Assembly: GCA_027563935.2 (NCBI GenBank)
Contig: CM050450.1
Span: 13,561,957 to 13,625,956, forward strand
Direction of reading: 5' to 3'
Length of the DNA: 64,000 bases
DNA from: Costus lasius
Lineage: Eukaryota; Streptophyta; Magnoliopsida; Zingiberales; Costaceae
This document shows, one piece after another, positions 1 to 11,124 of the stretch; position 1 is the first letter of the stretch; each line of letters starts with the position of its first letter. The notes beneath the pieces were generated by a model. It was not told the DNA's origin, searched no databases, and saw nothing but the letters and a program-made list of their open reading frames with translations. Position numbers and translations under genes: made by a program.

Positions 1-764
1 TAAAAGCTAGGAACATGGTCAAAATGGCGGTTTCGGGCATCAGAATACACACGGCATGTTAAAATCGAAGACACACGAGACCATCGCAGAAGAGAAATAA
101 AGCTCGTCTATTGATTGTGTTACGTTAACAAAACCAGGTAATAAATAATATGTCTTTACTAAAATTAATAAACTCAAAATAACTATTTGCTAAGATTAAA
201 ACCACGTTCAAAGTCGTGGAGACATATTGATTGTGTTACGTTAACAAAACCAGGTAATAAATAATATGTCTTTACTAAAATTAATAAACTCAAAATAACT
301 ATTTGCTAAAATTAAAACCACGTTCAAAATCGTGGAGCATGTCTCCACGTTGTCACATAGATTAATCGTCTCTAGGTTGCCATGTTAAGTTTATTTTTAA
401 TATGACAGCCTTATTATTTTAAGATTCATGTACGGCAAATTAAGGCACCAGCTTAGGCTATTTTTTTTCTACAAATTAAGTATTCACAAATGCACCTTTT
501 ATGCAATATAAGATGCAACTAATTTTCATTTTAAAAAATATCTTTTAAAGTAACTTTAATTTTGTTAACACGTATAAAGTTGAACGCCATGATTTTAATA
601 TTTTATGGTAACGCATACAGAGTATTGCCGGTGCTCAAATTTAGTGGCACTTATAATTGATTTTGTGGATTCATGAAACAAATGTAATTGTGCTTGGGGA
701 AGCATTACGTCATTTTAAGTCATCTTCGCATGTTATAGCTAATGTCGTCAGTTAACTCTTAAAG
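1..764. other. AT-rich intergenic DNA
   Basis: No coding region is supported here. The sequence is AT-rich with many short A/T runs. The only structure seen is a two-copy direct repeat at 109-336, listed separately. Confidence 0.6.
109..336. repeat. Two-copy tandem duplication, period 116 bp
   Basis: A segment of about 112 bp starting TATTGATTGTGTTACG at 109 is repeated from 225. The two copies differ at only about two positions (AAG/AAA and AGT/AAT changes) and both end in a short inverted motif around CCACG and CGTGG. This is a recent local duplication with no visible coding potential. Confidence 0.9.
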
Positions 765-1127
765 TTGTGTTTAGTAGGAAAGGAATAAAGTTAAAAAATA
801 AAAAAAATAATTAAATTTTTTTTTGTATTTGTTTAGAGAGAAAGAAATTAAAAAGATTGATAAACATATTTTATCTTTTTATTTTTACACCAACAACGAT
901 GATGAGAAGTGACCGTGAAAATGATAGAAATAAGCATAAGAAGAAGAACCAACATAAAATAAAAAGATAAAAATAAGCATTAAAAAAAGCAGAACAAGAA
1001 GCAAAATATGGCTATTTTTTCTTATATTTTTTTTATTTTTCTTCCTTTATTTTTTTCCCATCTTATTAAATGTAATTTTATAACTCTTTCTATAACTTTC
1101 AATCAATCCCTTTCTACTAAACATGTT
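765..1127. mobile_element. MITE-like TIR element
   Basis: The left end reads TGTGTTTAGTAGGAAAGG and the reverse complement of the right end reads ACATGTTTAGTAGAAAGGG. This gives an imperfect terminal inverted repeat of about 20 bp around an AT-rich, non-coding core of about 360 bp. The termini resemble those of the Harbinger-like elements at 8775 and 23179, which also carry GTTTA(C/G)TAGGAAGG. I could not find a clean target duplication, so the family is tentative. Confidence 0.5.
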
Positions 1128-1700
1128 GTTTGTGATAAGTACATAACAATTTGGTGTTGTGAAGCGACTCTAGAATTACTTTGAGTGGGTGGCGTTTTTG
1201 CAGAGGGGCACCCCTCCGTAAATTTTGCGGAGGAGTGGGCTGAGATGTGAAGCATCAATCTTGAAGCACCCAGCGCGCGAATCTCCAAGCAACCCATACT
1301 TAAGCTCGTTATAGCATCTCCTCCCCGTGTTATACCATCTCCTCTCCGATATAACACCCGCCCGTTATAGCAGTCCGTTACGAACTAACCAGGCGCGGAG
1401 CTAACCCTGGTTAATGCTCGAAATTTCCCTACCCGCCCAACCCGCTCAACCCTCACTCTGTAACCTCTAAACCCTAACTTTGCTCTGACGAAATTGTCGC
1501 CCGATTGTCGCGCACGCTCTCCGAGCCTCCCTGACAGCCTCCGACGACCTCTTTTGAACTGCGTATACCTCCGATGACCTCCGGGGAAGTGTGACGACCT
1601 CCGAAAACGTCCCATTGTTGCTTGACGACCTGCTACGGTATAAAGACTTGTTCTTGTTTGGGCTAGGGTTTCCTAATCTTGTTTTTTTTTACAGGATCTC
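1128..1700 (+). other. Upstream/5' UTR region of the ULP1-like pseudogene
   Basis: This stretch is more GC-rich than its surroundings. It contains scattered GTTATA(A/C)CA motifs (about 1310-1375) that recur as minisatellites inside the neighbouring gene. CT-rich sequence with repeated GACGACCTCC-like words follows. A T-run ending ACAG just before the ATG at 1701 could be a splice acceptor. I see no ORF that I would call real. Confidence 0.4.
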
Positions 1701-2029
1701 ATGGCGAGCGCCTCCTCAGACTACAATGTTCCTTTAAGGTTAATGTCGTAATTTATCTTATGAATACGTACATTGATGTATTAATGACCTATTTTTGGTA
1801 TAACATGCTTGGAAAATTAGTATACCCACTTTCATGATATTTGCATAATTTGTATTATCCTTGAAGCTGTTTGGAAAATAGTCTTAAAAGGAACCTGTTA
1901 GTTGCTAAATCTGCTGATAGTATCAATTGCCATAAGTGCGTCATTTGAAGCTTGCATTTTAGAAAACCATTCCTACTTCTTTTGGAATTTAGTCCGTTAA
2001 AAGTGAATAGAGAAACCTAGATTTCGTAT

Positions 2030-2750
2030 AACATGCCCCAAACTTAGTATAAAGAAGCCTTGCATCACGTATAACATGCCCCAAACTTAGTATAACATGC
2101 CCCAAACTTGGTATAACACTTGACAGACATGATATAAGACTGCATAGACATGGTATAATACTACCCAGACATGGTATAACACTGCATAGACATGGTATAA
2201 CACTACACAGACATGGTATAACACTGCACAAACATGGTATAACACTACACAGACATGGTATAACACTGCACAGACATGGTATAACACTACACAGACATGG
2301 TATAACACTGCACAGACATGATATAACACTTGACAGACATGATATAAGACTACATAGACATGGTATAACACTGCACAGATATGGTATAACACTACACAGA
2401 TATGGTATAACACTTGACAGACATGGTATAACACTTGACAGACATGATATAAGACTGCATAGAAATGGTATAACACTACCCAGACATGGTATAACACTGC
2501 ACAGACATGGTATAACACTACAGAGACATGATATAACACTGCACAGACATGGTATAACACTGCACAGACATGATATAACACTACACAGACATGGTATAAC
2601 ACTTCACAGAGATGGTATAACACTGCACATACATGGTATAATACTACACACACATGGTATAACACTGCACAAACATGGTATAACACTACACAGACATGGT
2701 ATAACACTACACACACATAGTATAACACTGCACAGACATGGTATAACAGC
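2030..2750. repeat. 21-bp minisatellite in the first large intron
   Basis: About thirty or more units of roughly 21 bp, consensus ACATGGTATAACACTACACAG, with CTGCACAG and TTGACAG variants. The unit length is a multiple of three, so long spurious ORFs appear on the minus strand with a heptapeptide period. The array lies between candidate exon 1 (1701) and the exons near 2830-2950 of the ULP1-like gene. Confidence 0.9.
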
Positions 2751-2951
2751 ATCTCATTTTCGTTTAATAGCTTCACCTTTTGAGTTCGTCATGTTAATAT
2801 AGTTCTAACTTTTTTAACAGTAGGTTCATGTGTACAATGACGGCTACTCATAGGGCTACTCATGAAAGCCACCCACATGAAAGCCCATCTGATAGGTCTT
2901 CAGACGAAAAGGAGTATCACTGCAAGGGGGCCAAACCTCGTCGGGTACTGA

Positions 2952-3985
2952 GTAGATCCGGATTCACAAGTTTGTCAACACAGTGGAAGGGGGTGAGGAT
3001 ATTAAACGAGTGCTCCTACAGACCCCTTTTGGGCATTTGCTGCAAAGGCCAGCCATTTCCCTGGATATGATTGCTGCGGAATATTTGCAGTCTATATGGG
3101 ATGGTAACAGAAGAGGATTCAACATTAATGGTAATTTCGTGCCCTTCTCAGTAAAGGATGTATCAATCATCCTTGGTCTCCCACGGGTAGGGGAGCTAGT
3201 TAGATGGGACACTGACCGACCATCTACCAAATATTACAAGGAAGAATTTGATGGGAAGTTACCAAACACCAAAGCCATTGAAGGAAAATTGAAAGTTATC
3301 TGCTCACAAGGCCTGGCGGAAAATGAGGAGAGGCTTACAAGATTGGCCATTTTGTATCTCTTTTATTGTTTTTTATTCAGCCGACTGACATACAACCTGG
3401 ATGCGGGACTTGTATTTTTTGTAGAAGACCTCTCAACATTGGCTCATTACAATTGGGCAGAGGCTGTACATAATTTTCTTTGCGTCGAATTGACCTCCAG
3501 CTCAAAGAAGAAGGGACGTGGATTGTTGGTTGTGTCATAGTCCTTGGTGTAAGTATTCTCAATATCTGAACCTGTATTTCAAACATAGTTAATTTTATGA
3601 TAAGTTATTGATTTATTTCTTATTTTTTGTAGATTTGGTTTTATGAGCATACAAACTTGTATATAGATAGTAAGGTGGAGGGAGTATATCCTCGGTTGTT
3701 CCGTTGGCCCAATGTGAAATTACCTCGACGGACAATATATTTCAAAAATTGTGTCAAATTAAATGAAGATGCAGTAAGATATTTATGTGTAAGTGTACTA
3801 AGTCAGTTGAAGTTAAGAGTTTCTAATAATGATTACACTTGCAGATTATTTTTGAACTTGAGGAAGGAGGGGAAGTGGAGCGTGAGGTTGTACATAGTCT
3901 CCTTGCATTAGATGCAGCCCCTGAGGAAGCTGGTGTTGCGGGCCCATCCCATAGTCAAACAAACATCCCCTTTATTCTTGGCCCT
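2952..3985 (+). pseudogene. N-terminal (DUF1985/PMD-like) exons of the ULP1-like gene
   Basis: The exon ending at 3548 encodes a run with the family signatures QTPFGHLL, LPRVGELVRW and WAEAVHNFL. The frame must shift near 3475-3490 to continue into the expected EEGTWIVGCVIVLG segment just before a perfect GTAAGT donor at 3549. The next exon starts at 3633 and reads IWFYEHT..YPRLFRW, typical of the end of this domain, with alternative donors at 3774 and 3789. A third exon (3845-3985) is acidic and low complexity. Upstream, frame 2828-2950 joins only through another frame change near 2950. Domain naming rests on remembered family patterns. Confidence 0.6.
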
Positions 3986-4009
3986 GTAAGTATGTAATAT
4001 GATAACATG

Positions 4010-4290
4010 CCTTATCCTTAATGGAACTTAGTATAACAGCCTTCTGAACTTGGTGTAATATGGCTCAAACTTAGTATAACAGCCTTCTGAACTTGGTATA
4101 ACATGACTGAAACTTAGTATAATAGCCTATTGAACTTGGTATAACATGGCCGAAACATGGTATACCATGGCTCAAACTTAGTATAACAGCCTTTTGAACT
4201 TGGTATAATATGGCTCAAACTTAGTATAACAGCCTTCTGAATTTGGTATAACATAGCCGAAACTTGGTATAAAATGTATCAATTGCCGGT
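4010..4290. repeat. About 42-bp TATAAC minisatellite in a second intron
   Basis: Units alternate AGTATAACAGCCTTCTGAAC with TGGTATAACATGGC(T/C)(C/G)AAACTT. The array sits entirely between the exon ending 3985 and the coiled-coil exon at 4374. It shares the core (A/G)GTATAACA with the arrays at 2030-2750 and 6045-6480. Confidence 0.85.
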
Positions 4291-4373
4291 ATAACAGTAT
4301 CTCATTATATTCATACTACTGTTAGATCATGTATTGTACGATACTGACGGTTTTGTGTTAATTTTGTGCGTAG

Positions 4374-4814
4374 AGCCATGAAGAAGTTTTGAACTTGAAT
4401 TCGAAATTGTGCATAGTTATAGAGGAAAATAATAAATTGAAGAATGAAATCATTCTTCAATTGGAGAATGATAAATACTTGCTTAAAGATGAAGCTGCTG
4501 AGAAGGATGCTGAGATTTGCAGCATCAAGGCCGGTTTTAGCTTAGAGGTGGCCGAATTGCAAAAAAAAATTGAGGAGCTAGTGGAGGAAAATAAAAAACT
4601 GAGAGCAGACATTGAGATGCTACAAAATAAGAATGGGGCAGAGTTGAGCTGGAGTGAGGAAGATGACAAGTCGGCCTCGGGGGGTGAGGAAGCTGAGACG
4701 TCTGCCCCGATGAGTGAGGTACTCAAAAAGAAAAGTGTAAAAAAGGCTTCATGTTTTCTTCTCACCCCTTACACACAACAAAAGAAGAAGAAGAAGAAGG
4801 CTATGGAATCAAAG
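4374..4814 (+). pseudogene. Coiled-coil linker exon of the ULP1-like gene
   Basis: A 147-codon exon is bounded by TAG|AG at 4373 and AAG|GTAAGA at 4814, both phase 0. It encodes a Glu/Lys/Leu-rich helix (about residues 10-80 of the exon) with leucine/isoleucine heptads. An acidic SEEDD/GGEEAE stretch and a poly-lysine tract (KKKKKKK) follow, the latter a possible nuclear localisation signal. A short exon (4907-4945) follows and ends in TAG. This linker type is usual between the two conserved domains of the family. Confidence 0.55.
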
Positions 4815-5062
4815 GTAAGACCATTAACTCAAAAGTATCATACATCATTGTAAACATAGGCTCGAGCCTTAATTTTAACATGTCTATGTTTCTAATTTTC
4901 TTTCAGCCAGTGGAGGTAGATGAAAATGCGGAATCTGCACCCTAGGTTGATATGGTATGGTGGCATAAATAGTATTTATCACAATTGTATATATCTGGGA
5001 GCATTGACATATGTGAGTATTCTAATAGATTTTTCTTGCATCTTTAGTATCTAAATAGACAG

Positions 5063-5925
5063 GACTATTGTGGTCGGGATGTACTACCGGACAATATTAA
5101 ATCGCAACTGGAATTTTATATCTCCTTGCAAGATCATTCTATTATTCAGAACATTGCGAAAGCCAATGTCTGTAGCATTCTCTTCGGAAAGTTAGTTGTT
5201 GATGAGGTAAGCATGTATGGAATACACTATGTATATTTGGTTCATTTTTGCTAATGGACTTGTTATACCATTGTAGGCTATAGATTTGTATGCATCACTC
5301 CTCATCCGTAGAGTAATGGATAATAGGAAAAAGTTTAAGGCTTTTGCTTACATCCCCTCACATGTCCTACAATTTTATATGGGTGGCTAGGTGGGGCGGC
5401 CTTCAAAGGCTTAGAGCATTTGAATAATCCGACAATAAGATATGTTCGCACAATATTCGCCTCAGTATGCCACAAGCTGCACTGGTTTCTGATGGTAGTG
5501 GATCTACGTAGGAAACGCGTACAGTGCTATAATTCATTGTCCCCTTCCAGGGTAGCTGAGGGCTATGTTAAAAGATATGTGAGTATCTATCATCTGATAT
5601 GACTTCATACCGTATCATTTCTATTGTTATTTTTCATTTCTTGTAACATTATCTTGTGCATTGTTCTGTTGGACAGCTTGAAATACTGCACTTTCATCTC
5701 TCCTTCCAGTCTGGCAATCCCAAGGAATGTTCTTGTTGGCCATTGACATGGGAGGTCTGCCCGTAGCAAGATGGCGAAAGTGTAGATTGTGGGATATTTG
5801 TCATGAAATTTATGGACTACCTATCTAGAGGGGTACCGTTTGATTTCACACTTCAAGACATGCCAAGATTGAGGGCCCTGGTTAGTTTAGAACTATTTGA
5901 AGGAAAGTTACTGGTAGGGAATTAA
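5063..5925 (+). pseudogene. ULP1/C48 protease domain exons
   Basis: Exons 5063-5206 and 5277 onward lead into the catalytic core. The His of the triad is in the LHWFLMVVDL segment (His codon 5480-5482) and the Asp of VVD follows (5501-5503). After an intron starting at about 5578, the DCGIFVMKFMDYL segment supplies the nucleophilic Cys (codon 5788-5790). These match the H-D-C order of SUMO/NEDD8-type C48 peptidases. The reading frame is broken by TAG 5388-5390 (with a frame change to resume at about 5395) and TAG 5764-5766, eight codons before the Cys. The catalytic residues are retained but the ORF is not. Confidence 0.7.
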
Positions 5926-6559
5926 AAGACATTGTAATTAAAACACATGTACATACATACACATGTATATTCAATATCTGTATTTACATACACCTATATA
6001 TTTGAATATGCAATGTTGTGCATTGTTCTGTGTCTTGTTATACCATGTATGTGAAGTGTTATACCATGTATGTGAAGTGTTATACCATGTATGTGAAGTG
6101 TTATACCATTGTAGGCTATAGTGTTATAACATGACACAGACATCGTATAACACGGGACGAACATGGTATAACACGACCTGAAATAGTGTTATAACATGGC
6201 ACAGATATCATATAACACGGACGAACATGGTATAACACGACCTGAAATTCAATGGCCTAGGACTTCGGTAGAACTGGAAGGGATTTTCGGCACAGACATC
6301 GTACAACACGGGACAAAAATGGTATAACAAGATTTGAAATTCGTATAACATGAGACAAACATGGAATAAAAAGACCATGTTATACCATGTTTGTCCAATA
6401 AAAAGTTATATGGTCCCGTGTTATACGATGTCTATGCCATGTTACACGAATGACAAGTCTTGTTATACCATGTTACACGAATGAGATAAAGTCGATCTTA
6501 TCCTATTACATAGCTATACAATAGGATAAGATCGGCTGACATGCCTACAAACATAGCTA
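5926..6559. repeat. 3' flank with a third TATAAC/TTATACCA array
   Basis: Downstream of the protease exon, three near-perfect copies of TTATACCATGTATGTGAAGTG occur at about 6046-6110. Less regular blocks of GGTATAACACGACCTGAAAT and their inverted forms run to about 6480. The same core motif is thus present in both orientations, giving potential hairpins. A short palindromic stretch around 6495-6535 (TAGCTATACAATAGGATAAG and its inverse) follows. Confidence 0.75.
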
Positions 6560-7190
6560 TGTATTGTTAGCCTCAATGGCTTGTTCGATATTCAACTTGA
6601 GAAAGTATCTGACCTCAACGGCTTATTGGATATTCTGAAAGAAAAACATCCGGCCTCAACGGCTTATTGGATATTTTAATTTGTGAATTATTCGGCCTCA
6701 TCGGCTTATTGGATATTCAATTTGTAAAAGTATTCGGCCTCAACGGCTTATTTGATATTTTGAAAGAAAAATATACGGTCTAAATAGCTTGTTGGATATT
6801 CAATTAGGAAAAGTATCTGGCTTCAATGGCTTATTGGATATTTTGAAAGAAAAATATACGGTCTAAATGGCTTGTTGGATATTCAATTTGAAAAAGTATC
6901 CGGCCTTAACGGCTTATTGGATATTTTGAAAGAAAAACACCCAGCCTCAATAGCTTATTGGATATTCAGTTTGAAAAGGTATCCGGCCTCAATGGCTTGT
7001 TGAATATTTCAACCTTAGCAAACACAATATCATATTGAGGAGTTACGCCCCAAAGGTAAATGTCGACGTACGCACCTCCCAAATAATAGTTTATTATGAT
7101 ATGTTAAGGTCTTCAAAAATTCTTTATCAAGCCTTGATGGCTTATTGGATATTCCGGCCTCGATGGCTTATTCGATATTCCAATCAGCTC
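6560..7190. repeat. About 42-bp tandem repeat (GGCTTATTGGATATT)
   Basis: About eleven diverged units of 41-42 bp run from 6570 to 7010, each with CGGCCTCAA(C/T)GGCTTATTGG followed by ATATT and an A-rich tail. Two more units occur at about 7130-7185 after a unique spacer containing AACACAATATCATATTGAGG. The same units and the same spacer recur at 28905-30150, so this is part of a dispersed repeat family. Confidence 0.85.
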
Positions 7191-8586
7191 AGACTATCCT
7201 CGGTCATCAAATATATGATTTTCTCATGATCGTTGATTTAAATTCATAGATCTGCTTTAATTTAGGTCTTGGATCAAAAATCTGATATCTTATTTGGGAA
7301 GATCAGGTTCGATTGAATAGGGATCAACCCCTTGATCATGTCAAAAGTCAATCGATTGACTTAGATATGTCCTAATCATTTTCAGCCGTTGATTTCATAT
7401 TTAGATCAAACTTATTATGACCATTCTTGTATATTTGCAGATCTATTTCAATTCAAGTCTCGGATCAAAAATCTGATATCATATGTGGAAAGATCAGGTC
7501 TGATTTAGTAAGGATCGACACCTTAATTAAGTCAAACGTCAACGATTGACCTAGATATGCTAAGATATATTTCAGCTGTTGATTTTAAATTTTGATTTGA
7601 TTTATCATGACTGTTTATTTAAATTTGTAAATCTGCTTCAATCCTGGTCTTGGATCAAAAATCCGATATCATATTTGGAAATACCGGACTCGATATAGTG
7701 AGAATCGACACCTTGAGCATGTCAAACATCATTCAATTGATCTAGATATGTTCCAATCATTCTCAGTCGTTCATTTCAAATTTAGATCTGAACTGTTTGA
7801 TCACATCTAATTGATCCTGACCATTCAATCAAAGTAAAGATCTGGACCGTTCGATCAACGTTTGAAGGCATCCGAATCGTTGGATTCAATTTATTAGATC
7901 GGATTGATTTCGACCGTGCGATTTCATGTGATGTAATCTAGGTTGTAGATATTTTTTCAGATCTGGATCGTTGATTTGATTTGAATTAATCTGAACCATT
8001 GGATTCAATTTATTAGATCAGATTGATCTCAGCCGTGCGATTTTGCGTGAAGTAATCTGGACCGTATATTTTATTTCAGATCTAGATCGTTGACTTGATT
8101 TGAATAAATCTGAACCATTGGATTCAATTTATTAGATTGATTTTAGCCATTCGATTAAGCTTGAAGTAATCTGGACCATCGATATGATTTGAATCTGTAC
8201 CATTAATTTCAAGTGGACGAATATTAGCCGTCCGATCTTTCTGTCGTCGTTCGCGACGGAGGTGGCGGCGAAAGAAAACTAGGGTTCACCGCCACTCGCT
8301 GTTCGCTGCTCCTCCACTCAATCGGCTCTGCCTGTACCTTCTCTATGTCGAGAAGGACTCGTAGCTAGAGTTTGGCACCGTCCAGTGGAGAATCGGAGGC
8401 GAATCAATGGTTTTGGTGAAAACAGGATCGCCGGCATGAAATCGCTCGATTCCAGCAATCCAGTGATTGGATCGATGGATCCTCTAGCCTGTAGCTTCGC
8501 GGACGTGAGGAGAGCATGTAGGCATGGTTTGAATGATATCCAACAGTCGGATGTCGAGTTCTTGAGGCAGAGGCGTCGATGAACGA
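7191..8586 (+). mobile_element. LTR-like repeat with PBS-like site, copy A1
   Basis: The first part is built from diverged units of the type GATCTGGACCGTTCGATT and ATTTAGATC. Next comes a GC-richer block (8220-8380), and then TTTGGCACCGTCCAGTGG at about 8371. That resembles the primer-binding region (TTTGGCGCCGTCTGTGGG type) seen after the 5' LTR of Tat-like Ty3/Gypsy elements. The segment is paralogous to 30150-31780. It ends abruptly at about 8587, where the F5H-arm flanking sequence starts. Solo LTR plus leader remnant is my interpretation; no pol is present. Confidence 0.4.
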
Positions 8587-8774
8587 ATAGGGACTCAAAT
8601 GAAATTAAACCTATATATAGTATTTAATATGTAAGCGACTTGATTATTCAAGTGAGAACTAAGCCAGCACCTGAACCTCTAGAGATGTGGGAAATTGGTG
8701 ACTTAGAGAAAGTAGCATTCTTTTACAACTACGCCCTATATCCTTTGCTAAGAAATAGACCAATGAATCTTTTA
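8587..8774. other. Upstream part of duplication arm 1
   Basis: Beginning at CAAATGAAATTAAACC, this stretch aligns by eye with 47713-47890 at high identity, including GAGATGTGGGAAATTGGTG and CTACGCCCT(A/G)TATCC. It is the distal edge of the segmental duplication visible in the window. There is no coding region. Confidence 0.8.
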
Positions 8775-10185
8775 AGGGTCTGTATACCAGGAAGGATTTT
8801 AGGAGGGAAGGGATGAATATTAGAAAAATCCGTCGTATACTAGAACGGACGGATCAAAAAGAAGGAAAGTTGGATGGATTTTTTGGAACAAATCCACACT
8901 TTTGTATCAGCCCAAATCGGGCGGATTATTTTCGTACAAAATAGTCACGCTTTTGTTGCTTCTATCCTCATGCCTCTTGCCGCTCGAGGAAGGACGAGTG
9001 AGGCATGCACGCATTCGAGGACTCGCTAGCCGCGTACGCCCGCACGTCAGCCTGCAGGCCTGCAACATCCTCACCAGCCGCGCGCCTCCAGCATCCCATA
9101 GTCGCGTCTCATCCTCTCTCTCCCTCATCGCTAGCTTCACTCCCGTGCATCCACACATGCCCAGGCGAGCTTCCAATCCAAGACAACACCACGCTCCCTC
9201 ATCGCTGGCTTCACTCCCTCATCGCCAGACGAACGAACGAAGCCGCGAGCCCCGCCGCATGCGTGTCTAGGTAGTGTTGGAAGTCGAAGCGCCACCGACA
9301 GCCGCGCCACGCCGAAGCTCGCTGTCGGCACTTGCCTGAGCCATCTCCGCCCCTATTGGCTCGTCATCGCCACTCGCCTGAGCCATCTCCGCGCCACACT
9401 CCAGCACCGCCGCATGAATGGACTCCGTCGCTGTTCCCCTCAATGGAGAGCCCTAGATTTGGCCCTGATTTCATATCGATGTTGACCTAGTTGACCGGTC
9501 AAAATCTAGGGTCCAATATTAGCATGTCACACGAGGCTGGCCATTAGTAGTAGATTTAATTCAATCACCAGCTAATCTAGTTAGTTTAAGACATTGGAAT
9601 TAACATTTGTAATTTGTTGTTAATATTATTATTATTTAATTTTGTTGTTGGTTAGAGCCCGAAAAAACACTCTAGTATCTTACAATGAAAGAAAATTCAT
9701 GAGAGAGAAAAATAGAATGATAGCAAAGTATTAATTTTTTTTTCCGGTAGTTTCTTATAGGGAAAAAATAAGAAAAAAAATAGAATGATAGCAAAGTATT
9801 TAAAATAGATTTTCGTATTTGGTAGATGATTGCCTGATAAATTTTTAAATTATGAAGGTATTCCAAATTATCAATCTCGAGTATGTTTATTTTTAAAAAT
9901 TTAGATCATACTTATAATATTTTTTATATTATATATTTGTTTATTTAATAGTGAAGTGATTATATTTAATATAATTTAATAATTAATTATAAGTATTTAA
10001 TTATTTTCTACTAATATGAGTGTAAAAATTCAAAATTAGAGTATATATATCAATCCATCTTATTTTCCATCCTTTCAAGTAAGCACGAGGAAGGAAAATT
10101 TTTTCACTTTCCTTTCCATCTAAGTTTCCCATCTTTCTAATTTTCTCATCCTCCATACTTTCCATCCTTCCTAGTAAACACAGTG
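8775..10185. mobile_element. Harbinger-like TIR element, 1.4 kb, non-autonomous
   Basis: Flanked by TTA on both sides (8772-8774 and 10186-10188). The termini are AGGGTCTGTATACCAGGAAGG on the left and, reverse-complemented, CACTGTGTTTACTAGGAAGG on the right. TTA target duplication and such ends suggest the PIF/Harbinger superfamily. The core holds a GC-rich section (8990-9470) rich in Arg/Ser/Pro-type codons with no recognisable protein. The element is related in inverted orientation to 23179-25020: both carry the GCCCAAATCGGGCGGAT palindrome and AAATCCAC(A/T) flank. No transposase was seen. Arm 2 lacks it. Confidence 0.7.
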
Positions 10186-10188
10186 TTA

Positions 10189-10588
10189 AGGTCCTAGGAC
10201 TACACTAATTCTAAAATAAAATCACTCGTTAACAAATTTTCTCTGAAATAAATTTATCAAAATCGCATTCCAATGCAGAAATAAAGCAAGCTTTCCTAGA
10301 GCAATTAGGTTGACTTTTATTTTGACATATTATAGATACAGGAATTTTATATCTAGAGGTTAACTTACTTGATTGCATAAGGTGCTTAATATTTAACAAA
10401 TGATTAATTACTTGATCTACAATGATTTGGAGTTTTTTTTTTTCATATTTTAATCACTCACATGAGAATAACTTTTAAAAGCCTTAGTCTATACCGATGT
10501 ATAGTACATACCGATCTGTTGACACTATGCTACTGTATCATCTCGGACTGGTACACAATAGCACGTTTTGATTCCTTGTGATCTACAA
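10189..10588. other. Duplication arm 1, intergenic
   Basis: Aligns with about 47980-48475 of arm 2 (shared GGACTACACTAATTC, ACATTCCAATGCAGA, GCTTAATATTTAA). There is no gene. It ends at the hAT target site ATCTACAA (10581-10588). Confidence 0.75.
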
Positions 10589-11081
10589 TAGGGGTGAGCA
10601 TTCGGTAAAAATCGAAAAATCGAAAACTGATTTACCGAAATCGAAAAACCTATTACCGAAACTGATACCGAACTTGGTATTTACCGATCGGTAAATCGGT
10701 AAATTACCGATCGGTAAATCGGTAAATTACCGATTTACCGATTAAAAAATACTAAAATATTATATAATTAATCTATTTAAAAAATTATTAAAATATTAAA
10801 TATTACCTAATTAAAATATTACCGATTGGTAAAAACCGATCGGTAAATCGGTAAATTACCAATAAGAAATTAAAGATTAATAAATAAAAATTTATTTTTT
10901 ATATATTAATATATATATCGGTAAATCGGTAAATTACTGAACCGAAAACTTATTTACCGAACCGAAAACTGAATTACCAAAAAATAAATACCGAACCAAA
11001 AACCGAAACCGAATTTACCGAACCGATTTACTGATCGGTAAATCGATAAATTCAATTTTTACCGAATTATGCCCACCCCTA
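10589..11081. mobile_element. Non-autonomous hAT element, 493 bp
   Basis: The termini are TAGGGGTGAGCATTCGGT and ACCGAATTATGCCCACCCCTA, an inverted repeat. The 8-bp target duplication ATCTACAA (10581-10588 and 11082-11089) is perfect. The interior is AT-rich and contains many CCGATCGGTAAATCGGTAAA subrepeats that can fold back. An 8-bp duplication with TAGGGGTG ends is the hAT signature. Arm 2 at about 48470 shows the site unoccupied (GTGATCAACGATAAG). Confidence 0.92.
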
Positions 11082-11124
11082 ATCTACAATAAGATATTTA
11101 AAAGTTGTCAAACTATTTTATTAC

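Larger units (their letters stand above)
1701..5925 (+). pseudogene. Decayed ULP1/C48 cysteine-protease-like gene
   Basis: This is a multi-exon gene of the plant family that joins an N-terminal DUF1985/plant-mobile-type domain, a coiled-coil linker and a C-terminal ULP1 (peptidase C48) domain; it occurs both as host genes and inside Mutator-like elements. Seen: a possible first exon (ATG 1701), N-terminal domain exons (about 2952-3548, 3633-about 3788, 3845-3985), a charged coiled-coil exon (4374-4814) and protease exons (5063-5206, 5277 onward, and the exon ending 5925). Several GT-AG junctions preserve phase 0. Disablements: frame changes near 2950, 3480 and 5390, a TAG at 4943, TAG at 5388 and an in-frame TAG at 5764. 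Because these interrupt conserved segments I call it a pseudogene; sequencing indels could explain some. Terminal inverted repeats were not found, so whether it belongs to a transposon is open. Confidence 0.7.

Noticed and set aside
2030..2750. CRISPR-like array
   Set aside because: Contiguous minisatellite units without spacers, in a plant nuclear context.
2087..2776. 229-codon minus-strand open frame with a VLYHVC-type heptapeptide repeat, and its neighbour at 1989-2231
   Set aside because: Both come from the 21-bp minisatellite, whose period divisible by three keeps frames open. There is no start context, homology or codon bias.
8902..9331. Overlapping Arg/Ser/Pro-rich frames on both strands
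   Set aside because: GC-rich core of the Harbinger-like element, with no recognisable domain. Overlapping frames in all registers indicate composition, not genes.
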